The notes below the pieces were generated by a model that was not told where the DNA came from, made no database searches, and was given only the letters and a program-made list of their open reading frames with translations. The position numbers and the translations under genes are program-made. From assembly GCA_021818715.1 (NCBI GenBank), contig JAKATN010000008.1, forward strand, positions 1-45,992: DNA of 45,992 nucleotides, in the 5' to 3' direction. Positions 7,981 to 15,290 of the stretch are shown in pieces (position 1 is the first letter of the stretch; the number at the start of each line of letters is the position of its first letter). The DNA comes from Thermoplasmata archaeon (GTDB taxonomy: Archaea > Thermoplasmatota > Thermoplasmata > Thermoplasmatales > Thermoplasmataceae).

Positions 7981-8887
7981 GTTTCAGGTAAACATCCTCT
8001 AACGAACCGGTCGTTTCGTTCACCGACTTAATCTTTCCACCTGCTGCTACTATTGCGGATACAATCCGTGGAGTTTCCTTTTCGGGATCATCCAGTTCAA
8101 GCGTGATTGAATTCCCTTCCACGGTATACTTCCTGGGGTTCGTGCCCCTTACAGCCTGCACTACCTCATCACCGGCGTACTCCAGCTGGATTACGGTGTT
8201 TCTCCCGAAGATCGATCTCTCGAGATTTTGCGGTTTGCCCACTGCAAGCAGCTTCGTCTTGAGAATCCCTATTGTATCGCACAGGCGCTGGGCTTCGTCA
8301 AGGTTGTGTGTATTCAGGAGGATCGTTCTCCCCTCCTTCTTCAGATCCAGAATGGTGTCACGTATCGTCCTGGCCGCTTCTGGATCCAGGTTCGCAGTGG
8401 GTTCGTCCATGACCAGTATTTCTGGGTCGTGGACAAGTGCCCTCGCAATTGCTACCTTCTGCTTCATTCCCTTAGAGTAGGTCGAAACGGGATCGTCTTT
8501 CCTGTCCCAGAGATCAAGCTTCTTCATTAAAGACTCTATGTTTGAGGTGATCCTGCTTTCGGGGGTCTCGTATAGCCTGCCAAAATACATCAGATTCTTG
8601 TATGCGCTGTAGAACTCGTATAGTCCAACATTGTCCGGTACCAGACCTATTAGCTTCCTGATGCTCATAGTTCCTGCGGGATCATCTATGCTGAACCCGC
8701 CGACCGTTGCCTTGCCGCTGGTCTTGCCGATCAGGCAGCAGATCATCCTAATTGTTGTTGTCTTTCCGGCGCCATTCGGGCCAAGCAGGCCGAATACCTC
8801 ACCGCGGTCAACATGGAATGACAAACCGTCGACAGCGGTCATGCCATCGAACTTCCTGGACAGGTTTTCGGTTGCGATCATTTGCAT
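7964..8887 (-). CDS. ABC-2 type transporter ATP-binding protein
   Basis: The nucleotide-binding subunit has Walker A G-P-N-G-A-G-K-T-T at residues 36-44, a signature motif Y-S-K-G-M-K-Q-K near 140, Walker B I-L-V-M-D-E-P near 159, and the D-loop and H-loop that follow. The roughly 80-residue C-terminal extension is typical of DrrA/CcmA-type exporters. Three in-frame ATGs occur (8893, 8887, 8881); a GGTGA at 8894-8898 (reverse strand) has good six-base spacing only to 8887, so that start is preferred. It overlaps the permease gene by 17 bases. Confidence 0.9.
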   Translation of the reverse strand: MQMIATENLSRKFDGMTAVDGLSFHVDRGEVFGLLGPNGAGKTTTIRMICCLIGKTSGKATVGGFSIDDPAGTMSIRKLIGLVPDNVGLYEFYSAYKNLMYFGRLYETPESRITSNIESLMKKLDLWDRKDDPVSTYSKGMKQKVAIARALVHDPEILVMDEPTANLDPEAARTIRDTILDLKKEGRTILLNTHNLDEAQRLCDTIGILKTKLLAVGKPQNLERSIFGRNTVIQLEYAGDEVVQAVRGTNPRKYTVEGNSITLELDDPEKETPRIVSAIVAAGGKIKSVNETTGSLEDVYLKLVRGE

Positions 8888-9109
8888 TTCCATTCACCCG
8901 ATTGATATGTGACCGGACCACTCAACTGGATCTATTCCTGTACATCGGCCATATGGCGCAGCCATCTGTTGCCTGATAATAAATATCATCCCGTTGTTAT
9001 GCATTCACGATGCTCTGAAGGCTCGTTTGACAGTGATTCAGCGGCCATTCTCTATTGGCGCCTGCATACCCGTTACGTAATATATGCCTTCTGGCAATCC
9101 GCCAAAAGA

Positions 9110-9862
9110 TCAGATTCGGATCTCAAGTGTGATGGGGGCATGGTCAGAACCCTGTATCTGATCCATTATTCCCGCGCCAGTGACATTTTCTGCTATCTCT
9201 TTGGACACCAGGAAATAGTCGATCCTCCAGCCGATGTTCTTTTTCCTGGCATCGAACATGTATGACCACCAGGTATAGTGCCCCGGATCTTTCGTGAATA
9301 TCCTGAAGGTATCCACGTAACCGTCTTCAAGAAAACTGGTCATCCAGCTCCTTTCCTCGTCGGTGAATCCTGCGTTATGCCTGTTCTGATCCGGTCTCGC
9401 AATGTCGATTTCCTCATGAGCAACGTTAAAGTCACCGCAGATCACCAGCGGCTTCGTCTTCCTCAACCTGTTGCAGTATGCCTGGAATTCCCTGTTGAAT
9501 CTGAGCTTGTAATCCAGCCTTGCGAGGCCTCGCTGGGAATTTGGGAAATAAGCATTTATCAGAAAGAAATGATCAAAATCCAGCGTCTGGACTCTTCCCT
9601 CTGAATCGAATTCCGGTGCGTTGATCCCTCTAGCCGCACTTACAGGATTTGCCCTTGATAGTGCCGCTACTCCGCTGTATCCCTTCCTGCCGGCAGGAAA
9701 TACATCCACCGCCTTATGGGCATTTCTCAGCTCTGTGGGAAACTGGGAATCGTCGGCCTTCACTTCCTGGAGCAGCAGAACGTCGTAAGTCAATCCTGAC
9801 AGGGTATTGATGAAACCGTTCCTCATGGATGCCCTTATCCCGTTTACGTTCCACGAGATCAT
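9110..9862 (-). CDS. xthA: Exodeoxyribonuclease III / AP endonuclease (XthA/ExoA family)
   Basis: This Mg-dependent endonuclease/exonuclease/phosphatase-fold enzyme cleaves DNA at abasic sites and has 3' phosphodiesterase activity in base excision repair. Visible motifs in order are I-S-W-N-V-N-G-I-R at the N-terminus, L-L-Q-E-V-K (metal-binding Glu), G-Y-S-G-V-A, G-D-F-N-V-A-H near the middle, W-R-I-D-Y-F, and the terminal G-S-D-H-A-P-I with the catalytic Asp-His pair. The frame also opens at 9892, but homologues begin at the I-S-W-N motif, so ATG 9862 (250 residues) is chosen. It is a stand-alone gene. Confidence 0.92.
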   Translation of the reverse strand: MISWNVNGIRASMRNGFINTLSGLTYDVLLLQEVKADDSQFPTELRNAHKAVDVFPAGRKGYSGVAALSRANPVSAARGINAPEFDSEGRVQTLDFDHFFLINAYFPNSQRGLARLDYKLRFNREFQAYCNRLRKTKPLVICGDFNVAHEEIDIARPDQNRHNAGFTDEERSWMTSFLEDGYVDTFRIFTKDPGHYTWWSYMFDARKKNIGWRIDYFLVSKEIAENVTGAGIMDQIQGSDHAPITLEIRI

Positions 9863-10080
9863 CCGGAATGTACTCACAAATTGTGCATGCATACCGGTAT
9901 TAGAATACGTATCATTGCAGACTGGAGGGTGGAACCTGACATTTCGAAACTCGATGCCCTACAGCATTCTCAATTACCCCTCTGTCGCTATCTCTTTCGT
10001 TCTGGCAAATCAAAATTAGTAAAAAATTGACTTATCGAAACCCGTCAGCTTATCTCCGGGTCAAGAGAAGCCAAATGTTT

Positions 10081-10149
10081 TCAGAAGTCGTCGTCGTCCT
10101 CGTCAATGTCCTCATCGTCGTCGAAGTCCCTTCTTCTTGCACTGACCAT
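10081..10149 (-). CDS. Probable 22-residue highly acidic microprotein
   Basis: This short frame encodes 22 residues: M-V-S-A, then R-R-R, then a tail of mostly Asp and Glu interrupted by Phe9 and Ile15 and ending in D-D-D-D-F. It is preceded by GGAGGT at 10154-10159 (reverse strand), four bases before the ATG, a better Shine-Dalgarno than most genes in this window have. An archaeal TATA box (TTATATAT) lies at 10180-10187. A small hairpin and T run follow the stop. These signals support a real short transcript. The product is unknown; the Arg-rich head plus acidic tail could bind a basic protein or nucleic-acid-binding partner. A regulatory RNA with a fortuitous frame is the alternative. Confidence 0.5.
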   Translation of the reverse strand: MVSARRRDFDDDEDIDEDDDDF

Positions 10150-10153
10150 GGTA

Positions 10154-10187
10154 ACCTCCGAGGTAAAAATGTTAGCCGATATATAAT
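10154..10187 (-). promoter_or_regulatory. TATA box and Shine-Dalgarno of the acidic microprotein
   Basis: On the - strand the order is TTATATAT (10187-10180), a predicted transcription start near 10158, GGAGGT (10159-10154), then ATG at 10149. The predicted leader is only about ten bases and is mostly the ribosome-binding site. Confidence 0.5.
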
Positions 10188-10372
10188 GAATTCGCTCTTC
10201 AAGGACTGTGTTGTCTGGCTGTCCGTGTATTCCCGTACCACCTTAATGATGCTCGGTAACGTCCGCATTGTAGCATTGGAGTTTGTATGGATTGCTCCAA
10301 TCAGGCAGACGGGCTCATGAGGTAGGTTCACTTAGATCATTCTGAATTGATTCATTCTCTTCGGGTCCATGT

Positions 10373-10825
10373 TCATTTTATTTCCCTGAATGAGGTGACA
10401 GTCAGTGTCCTGGAAACCCCGCGAACAGCATGCATCCTGTCCACGACGGCGTCTCCCACATCTTCAATGGATTTCCCCCTGATCTTTATTAATATGTCGT
10501 ATTCTCCCGATATGATGTGGACCTCCTCGACGTTGGGAATCTTCTTCAGAGACTTTCCGACGTCGTTTTCCGGTATCCCGCTTGACGGATCATAGGATAC
10601 CAGGATAAACGCGGTGGTTGGCAGGCCAAATTTCGAGAAATCTTTTTTCAGGGAAAAGCCTTTTATGAATCCTGCCTCGATCATTCTGTCTATCCTGGAT
10701 TTGACAGTCGTCCTGGGTATATCCAGCCGCCTGGAGATCACAGTGGGTGTTACCCTGGAATCCTTCTCAAGCTCATCTATGATTTCCATGTCGACATCGT
10801 CAAGTTTTGTATCCACTATTGTCAT
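10373..10825 (-). CDS. Lrp/AsnC-family transcription regulator
   Basis: The N-terminal helix-turn-helix occupies roughly residues 8-55: L-D-D-V-D-M-E-I-I-D-E-L, then V-I-S-R-R-L-D-I-P-R-T-T-V-K-S-R-I-D-R. The C-terminal RAM ligand-binding/oligomerisation domain follows from about 68 to 146. At 150 residues it is a standard single-copy Lrp protein. It is divergent from the asparagine synthetase gene with a 94-base spacer. A perfect 17-base palindrome covers its own start codon, suggesting autoregulation, and further half-sites lie toward asnA. Asparagine or aspartate is a plausible but unproven effector. Confidence 0.92.
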   Translation of the reverse strand: MTIVDTKLDDVDMEIIDELEKDSRVTPTVISRRLDIPRTTVKSRIDRMIEAGFIKGFSLKKDFSKFGLPTTAFILVSYDPSSGIPENDVGKSLKKIPNVEEVHIISGEYDILIKIRGKSIEDVGDAVVDRMHAVRGVSRTLTVTSFREIK

Positions 10826-10834
10826 AATGACAAT
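10818..10834. promoter_or_regulatory. Perfect palindrome over the Lrp-gene start (putative Lrp operator)
   Basis: ATTGTCAT-A-ATGACAAT is a perfect inverted repeat of 8-bp arms overlapping the - strand ATG at 10825. The half-site ATGACAAT recurs at 10868-10875, 41 bases away (about four helical turns), and a looser copy ATGACGAAT lies at 10881-10889, next to the asnA TATA-like TATTTAGA. Placement between two divergent genes, one of them an Lrp regulator, suggests an autoregulatory operator. This is inferred from symmetry only. Confidence 0.5.
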
Positions 10835-10919
10835 TAAATTATAAAAATATTACCAAAAGTTGACAGTATGACAATATTTCATGACGAATATTTAGATACC
10901 CCTTCCTTTTTGCCTACTT

Positions 10920-11879
10920 ATGATCAGCCAGCACGGATTGAAAGCGGAGGAGGAACAGGAACTCAGGAAACTGCATGATCGCCTTTCCACCGATCGTGCA
11001 AGGAGGATTCTTCACGTAAACTCAGAAGTCAGGAGACACCTCAGGGACTTCTTCCTGAAAGAGGGATTCTACGAGATACCCCCGGTGATAATAGGGCCGG
11101 TAACTGATCCGCTGAACCATCCCGTTGCCGGAACTGGAATTGAATACTACGGTTACAGATATTCGCTTACCCAGAGCATGATCTTTCACAAGCAAATAGC
11201 CCTCCTCTCATGCGATAAGCTGTTCGCGTTTTCCCCGAATGTCAGGCTCGAACCACTGGAGAGGAGAGGAACGGGAAGACACCTGGCTGAGTTCACACAG
11301 CTAGACATGGAAGTTAAGGGTGCATCCAGGAATGAGGTCATCGCGATTGCCGAAAGGATGTACTGTTATGTCATAGGACACGTGAAAGCAACCTGCAGGA
11401 GCGACCTGGAATATTTCAGAAGGAAACTGCACGTGCCTTCCAGGCCCTTTATGCGATTCGATTTCACCGGGGCTAAAAGAGAATACGGGGAAGAGTTTGA
11501 AACCGTGCTTTCCTTCCGTGCTGCCGACCCGTTCTTCATTCAGGACATCAGCCTCAACGACAGGGAATTCTATGACAGGGAGGACCCTGAAAGGCCCGGG
11601 ATATTGCTCGATATGGACATGATATATCCGGAGGGATATGGGGAGGCTCTTTCCGGAGGTGAGCGGGAATACGAACTGGAGAAAATCATGGAGAGAATCA
11701 GGAAGAAGAAACAGAACCCGGATCAGTTCCGGTATTATCTTGCGGTCGCCGGTATGGGCCTGCCTCAATCCGCAGGATTCGGCATTGGGATAGAGAGACT
11801 GGTGCGTTTCATTACAGGAATCCCCAACATCGAAGAGGCCACTCCCTTCCCAAAGGCAATAGGCAGGTTCAGCCTCTGA
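10920..11879 (+). CDS. asnA: Archaeal asparagine synthetase (class II aaRS-core, AsnRS-like without anticodon domain)
   Basis: The 319-residue protein resembles only the catalytic core of aspartyl/asparaginyl-tRNA synthetases. It shows a G-Y-R-Y-S-L-T-Q-S segment, motif 2-like F-S-P-N-V-R-L-E followed by L-A-E-F-T-Q-L-D-M-E, and motif 3 G-F-G-I-G-I-E-R-L-V-R-F. The N-terminal OB-fold anticodon-binding domain is missing, so tRNA charging is unlikely. Paralogues of this architecture in Pyrococcus were shown to be ammonia-dependent asparagine synthetases, which is the assigned role. A TATTTAGA box about 28 bases before ATG 10920 implies a leaderless mRNA. The divergent Lrp-type regulator may control it. 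Confidence 0.82.
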   Translation: MISQHGLKAEEEQELRKLHDRLSTDRARRILHVNSEVRRHLRDFFLKEGFYEIPPVIIGPVTDPLNHPVAGTGIEYYGYRYSLTQSMIFHKQIALLSCDKLFAFSPNVRLEPLERRGTGRHLAEFTQLDMEVKGASRNEVIAIAERMYCYVIGHVKATCRSDLEYFRRKLHVPSRPFMRFDFTGAKREYGEEFETVLSFRAADPFFIQDISLNDREFYDREDPERPGILLDMDMIYPEGYGEALSGGEREYELEKIMERIRKKKQNPDQFRYYLAVAGMGLPQSAGFGIGIERLVRFITGIPNIEEATPFPKAIGRFSL

Positions 11880-11983
11880 CCTGGGACATCCGGCTGGATC
11901 AACAGGTTGTCTCTGGCCGGATCTGCCGGCCGCACGCCGCTGGAAACAGATATTATTTATCCAGCTTTTGGCATTGGTTAGGG

Positions 11984-12400
11984 ATGCCGCCCGAAAGAGG
12001 CAAGCTTTATGAATTTTTTGAGCACTATCTTGAGAGGAACCTTTCCGTCCCAATCATAGTCGAGGGGGATAACGATATCCGGAGCCTCCGCAGCCTAGGC
12101 TTTCCAGGGGAGATCATAAAACTGAATTCCGGAATGAGCCTTATGGCCTTTTCAGAATCCATATCGCGTAGCTACAGGGAGATTATCATTCTTACTGACA
12201 TGGACAGGAAGGGAATCATGCTGAAAAATTCCCTGACCGGTTTCCTGGTAAGTCTCGGAACCAGGGTGGATGCGGGCTTCTGGCATCTCGCCAGTCGCAG
12301 GCTCAGGATAAAGTCTGTTGAGGATCTTCCCGCTGCTCTGGACAGGATCGCTGCGCCAAAAATAATCCCGGTGCAGACGGGGCGCCATGCAAGATATTAA
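11984..12400 (+). CDS. Small stand-alone TOPRIM-domain protein
   Basis: The 138-residue protein is essentially a single TOPRIM domain. It has the conserved glutamate in V-P-I-I-V-E-G-D-N-D near residue 27 and the D-x-D pair in I-L-T-D-M-D-R-K-G near 72. Archaeal proteins of this size (related to RNase M5 / DnaG TOPRIM, once called UPF0292) are widespread, but their function is unclear; nuclease or primase-like nucleotidyl transfer on RNA or DNA is possible. A TATTATTTAT box lies about 28 bases before the ATG. It is followed 22 bases later by RNase Z, which hints at an RNA-processing context but is not proof. Confidence 0.8.
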   Translation: MPPERGKLYEFFEHYLERNLSVPIIVEGDNDIRSLRSLGFPGEIIKLNSGMSLMAFSESISRSYREIIILTDMDRKGIMLKNSLTGFLVSLGTRVDAGFWHLASRRLRIKSVEDLPAALDRIAAPKIIPVQTGRHARY

Positions 12401-12422
12401 TTACACATTCCAATAACGTGCG

Positions 12423-13364
12423 ATGGCTTCCCTATTCAAGTTGACTTTCCTTGGCACAGGCGGATCGTGGCCATCCCCGGGGCGTGCCATGCCATCAATT
12501 GCGCTTCAGGTGGACAGCATTGTGAACCTGATAGATTGCGGGGAGGGCACACAGAAACAGCTGATGAAGAGCCAGCTATCCTTCATGGACATTGATAATG
12601 TCTTCATATCCCACTTCCACGGAGACCATTTTCTGGGGCTGCTTGGACTGGTTCAGAGCATGTCCTTCAACGACAGACAGAAACCCCTCAACATCTTCTG
12701 CCCAGAGATGGGGAGCAGGATTCTCTCCAACGCCCTTTCCGTGGGTTATTACAGGCTCAATTTTGATATAATTGTCAGGGAGATTGAGCCGGGTCAGACT
12801 TATGATCTGGGCGAATTCGAGTTTTCTGCCATGAAGACTGACCATCCTGTCCCTGCATACGCCTACAGGTTCAGGGAGAAGGACCTCGTCAGAATTGACA
12901 GGGCAAAGGTGGATGAACTCGGAGTCCCGGACAGGATCATAGAAACCATAAGGAGGAACGGGACGGCTGAACACGGCGGGAAAACGTACACTCTCGATCA
13001 GATATCCGGAGGCATCAGGAAGGGCAGGATTCTCGTCTATTCCGGTGACACGCGCCCAATGCCGGAGAAGATGAGCGAATTTGCAAGGAATGCCGATGTC
13101 TTTATTCATGAGAGCACAACTGATTCAAGCCTTGAGCCGAAGGTGAACGAGTTTGGCCACACATCGTCGAGGCAGGCAGCAGAGATAGCCTTGAAAGCCA
13201 AGGTGAAAAGATTATTCCTGTTCCATTACAGCCCCAGGGTCAGTGACCTGCGGCTGCTTGAGAAGGAGGCCAGATCGATATTCAATGAATCCTACCTTTC
13301 CAGGGAACTTCTGGAATACTCAATCCCTTTTGACAGAAGCGGTGCCGCCAACGGTAATCCCTGA
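12423..13364 (+). CDS. rnz: Ribonuclease Z (tRNA 3' endonuclease)
   Basis: RNase Z removes the 3' trailer of pre-tRNAs so that CCA can be added; the tRNA-Ala gene in this window lacks an encoded CCA, consistent with that need. The metallo-beta-lactamase fold shows L-G-T-G-G near residue 10, D-C-G-E-G-T-Q near 38-44, and the metal motif H-F-H-G-D-H at 64-69. S-G-D-T-R-P and H-E-S-T follow, then H-T-S-S-R-Q-A-A and the C-terminal F-H-Y-S-P-R. At 313 residues it is a short-form (bacterial/archaeal) enzyme. An ATATTAATTA box 27 bases upstream fits a leaderless start. Its last 45 bases overlap the convergent dUTPase-like gene. Confidence 0.93.
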   Translation: MASLFKLTFLGTGGSWPSPGRAMPSIALQVDSIVNLIDCGEGTQKQLMKSQLSFMDIDNVFISHFHGDHFLGLLGLVQSMSFNDRQKPLNIFCPEMGSRILSNALSVGYYRLNFDIIVREIEPGQTYDLGEFEFSAMKTDHPVPAYAYRFREKDLVRIDRAKVDELGVPDRIIETIRRNGTAEHGGKTYTLDQISGGIRKGRILVYSGDTRPMPEKMSEFARNADVFIHESTTDSSLEPKVNEFGHTSSRQAAEIALKAKVKRLFLFHYSPRVSDLRLLEKEARSIFNESYLSRELLEYSIPFDRSGAANGNP

Positions 13365-13808
13365 ACTGTTCTGGTAGTTGCCGGATCTCTGCTCGTAATT
13401 TCTTTCGACAGGCTGATCAATGCGGTGAAACACGATCTGTGCGATCCTGTCCCCTGCCTTCAGTTTCAGCGGATCGGATGAGGAATTGTAAAATGAAAGT
13501 GTCAGCTGGCCCCTGAACCCTGCGTCCACGAAGCCGAAGCTCCCGAGTATTCCCCTCCTCGCGAAGGACGAGCGTGTGAACATCTGCGCGCTCACGTCGT
13601 GGGGACAGTGGATTTCCTCCATGGTTGAAACCAGGAAGTGATCCCCGGGATTCACCGTACCCTCCTGGCATGGGTCTCCGGCGCCTATCTTTATGCTGCC
13701 TATCCTGAGATCATAACCGTTCGGGGTAAGGGAGGCGGGAAAAAAATTCCCGGAAATCAGTTTGCCTTCCGATACCATCCTCTGTATCGTGCCGTCTGAA
13801 AGGATCAT
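13320..13808 (-). CDS. dCTP deaminase/dUTPase-fold protein, deaminase glutamate missing (probable dUTPase)
   Basis: The 162-residue trimeric-fold protein has M-F-T-R-S-S-F-A-R-R-G near residues 76-86, V-D-A-G-F-R-G-Q-L-T-L at 94-104, G-D-R-I-A-Q-I near 119-125 and G-N-Y-Q-N-S-S-G close to the C-terminus. This layout is closest to the dCTP deaminase (Dcd) branch. The glutamate that dCTP deaminases use for deamination (the E of L-x-L-E-F-Y-N) is Ser105 here, while Asp95, equivalent to the dUTPase catalytic aspartate, is present. A monofunctional dUTPase is therefore the favoured reading, with inactive or altered Dcd as the alternative. The 3' end overlaps rnz by 45 bases on the opposite strand. 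Confidence 0.8.
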   Translation of the reverse strand: MILSDGTIQRMVSEGKLISGNFFPASLTPNGYDLRIGSIKIGAGDPCQEGTVNPGDHFLVSTMEEIHCPHDVSAQMFTRSSFARRGILGSFGFVDAGFRGQLTLSFYNSSSDPLKLKAGDRIAQIVFHRIDQPVERNYEQRSGNYQNSSGITVGGTASVKRD

Positions 13809-13829
13809 TGAAAGTACATGCCCTGTTGG

Positions 13830-15194
13830 TTATTTCTTTTGCGCTTGCTTTGCCGGAGAGAAGTTCTGCCTCCTCAGCAGGTAGAAGAACAGCATCGAGA
13901 GAGCGAAGGAGACAAAGTAGCTTATGTCAACACCGTCGAGCCAGACAGCAAAAGGGCCCTCAAGTCCCTGGAAGGGGTTTATGAAGGGAAGCGACACTAT
14001 CAGCGGGATAATGTATGCAATGAATGTCCTCCTGTTGTATCCCGGCGAGATGCGTGTCATATCCCTCCCTGAAAGCAGGAAGTCTGCAATCATTATTCCA
14101 AGCCATGGCGTGATCCAGTAGGCAAGCACATAAAGGAAGTCTTCGTAATACGAGTAGAACACGGTATACCCTATTATTCCGAGAACGATTGAGAACGAGG
14201 TGGCCAGCACCAGGATCGATCTCCTGGAAAGTGTCAGTGACATGCTCCTCCCCCGGCTCAGTGGTATGCCTGCAGTTTTCAGGGAGACTGAATTAGAGAA
14301 CAGGTTGAGGGAGTTTGCAGCCAGGCCGCCAAGTATCAGGGTGACAAGGCCAATATCGGCATATCTCCCAAGAAGCGGATCCATCACCGATGACGGTCCG
14401 GTGGTGAATGACGGCACCGCGAATGCAACAAGGGCTCCGACCGTTTCAACCCAGAAGGTGGATCCCACCGATCCGGCCAGGGTGTACCAGAATGTGCCTT
14501 TTGACCCGGATTTCACGTACCTCGAGTAATCAGAGGCATACGGCCCCCAGCTCATTATGTAGGAAAAAGACAGTGTGACTATGGAACCGAATGAAACAAG
14601 GTTGAAGGTACCCGTGGAGAAATCCCCGGAAAAATCCACCAGCGTGTATACTGTGAGGTAGAGGAACAGCGCCCCGAGAACCACGGACATAATCTTCTCG
14701 AACCTGTGGATTACGTTATGGCCGAAATAGACAAGCGAAAGGACGGCGGCTGCAATGATCACCACCGGTACCACGTACAGGTACCCGGCTGTGGTGTAGA
14801 TCAGGAGCGAAAGTGCAGATGCTGCGATTATGGTGTTCACGGTAAGCCAGCCGGTGGTATTGACCCACTGCAGCAGCGACATTACCATGCCGCCGCTCTC
14901 GCCGAAAGCATGCCTGCCAATCATCATCTGCGGCATCCCCGTCTTTGGGCCCATGGAGCTCATGGATGCAAGGAGTATCCCTCCTCCGAGAGTCCCTGTG
15001 AAGAGCGCGAGCATGCTGTACCATATGCTCAGCCCGAATTCGACCGGAAGGAAGCCAAGCGCAAAGTCTGCTATTGTCAGGTTGGCCCCGAACCAGAGGT
15101 AGAACTGTGAGGATGGATTCTTATCCCTCTGTGCCTCGGAAAGAGGACGCAGGTCCTCCTCTATTGCGGGTGAAGTGCCGGCATTACCGAACAT
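13830..15194 (-). CDS. NCS1-family nucleobase permease (cytosine/purine/uracil type)
   Basis: This 454-residue transporter has about twelve hydrophobic segments. The N-terminal D-L-R-P-L-S-E-A-Q-R-D is followed by a W-F-G-A-N-L-T-I segment near the first helix. The G-x-P-Q-M-M-I-G-R-H-A-F-G motif (residues about 92-104) is characteristic of NCS1 cation symporters for purines, cytosine, allantoin or thiamine. An upstream in-frame ATG exists at 15236, but a TATA-like TTTTTAATA lies at 15215-15223, so ATG 15194 is the likely leaderless start. That ATG sits within a perfect 10-bp-arm inverted repeat, an obvious operator. Specificity cannot be fixed. Confidence 0.87.
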   Translation of the reverse strand: MFGNAGTSPAIEEDLRPLSEAQRDKNPSSQFYLWFGANLTIADFALGFLPVEFGLSIWYSMLALFTGTLGGGILLASMSSMGPKTGMPQMMIGRHAFGESGGMVMSLLQWVNTTGWLTVNTIIAASALSLLIYTTAGYLYVVPVVIIAAAVLSLVYFGHNVIHRFEKIMSVVLGALFLYLTVYTLVDFSGDFSTGTFNLVSFGSIVTLSFSYIMSWGPYASDYSRYVKSGSKGTFWYTLAGSVGSTFWVETVGALVAFAVPSFTTGPSSVMDPLLGRYADIGLVTLILGGLAANSLNLFSNSVSLKTAGIPLSRGRSMSLTLSRRSILVLATSFSIVLGIIGYTVFYSYYEDFLYVLAYWITPWLGIMIADFLLSGRDMTRISPGYNRRTFIAYIIPLIVSLPFINPFQGLEGPFAVWLDGVDISYFVSFALSMLFFYLLRRQNFSPAKQAQKK

Positions 15195-15206
15195 ACGTTC
15201 GGTAAT
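15183..15206. promoter_or_regulatory. Perfect 10-bp-arm inverted repeat spanning the permease start codon
   Basis: The arms ATTACCGAAC (15183-15192) and GTTCGGTAAT (15197-15206) are exact complements around the 4-base centre ATAC. The repeat covers the predicted +1/ATG of the permease. The shape (24 bases, two 10-bp arms) is like operators of TetR-type dimers; a hairpin at the mRNA 5' end is the other possibility. No candidate repressor gene is adjacent. Confidence 0.6.
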
Positions 15207-15257
15207 TCTTCCCCGTATTAAAAATCCCCTTTGCATTGGCCTTTGAAAAATGGGGAC

Positions 15258-15267
15258 ATTTTAAATA
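15258..15267 (+). promoter_or_regulatory. TATA box of trehalose-phosphate synthase
   Basis: TTTTAAATAG centred 28 bases before ATG 15291 fits the archaeal TATA position for a leaderless transcript of the otsA-otsB pair. Confidence 0.5.
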
Positions 15268-15290
15268 GAATGTTGGGGTAAAGAATCATT

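Larger units (their letters stand above)
9863..10372. other. Intergenic stretch holding one probable microprotein gene and two hairpins
   Basis: About 510 bases separate exonuclease III from the Lrp gene. The reading frames of 93 and 97 codons here have no recognisable family features or promoters. What stands out on the - strand is a TATA box, a Shine-Dalgarno site and a 22-codon acidic gene (10081-10149). Downstream of it is an ACCCG/CGGGT hairpin followed by a T run near 10018-10025. A 7-bp inverted repeat ATTGGAG/CTCCAAT occurs at 10275-10281 and 10295-10301, with a 13-base loop and no assigned role. Nothing else is supported. Confidence 0.6.

Noticed and set aside
10027-10320. 97-codon + strand frame opposite the acidic microprotein
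   Set aside because: Valine-rich run arises from the complement of the Asp codons; no start signals on that strand.
10920-11879. Asparaginyl- or aspartyl-tRNA synthetase
   Set aside because: The N-terminal anticodon-binding OB domain is missing; the length fits the asparagine synthetase derivatives.
11301-12053. 250-codon open frame on the - strand opposite asparagine synthetase and the TOPRIM gene
   Set aside because: Antisense shadow of well-supported genes, with no recognisable domain and no start signals.
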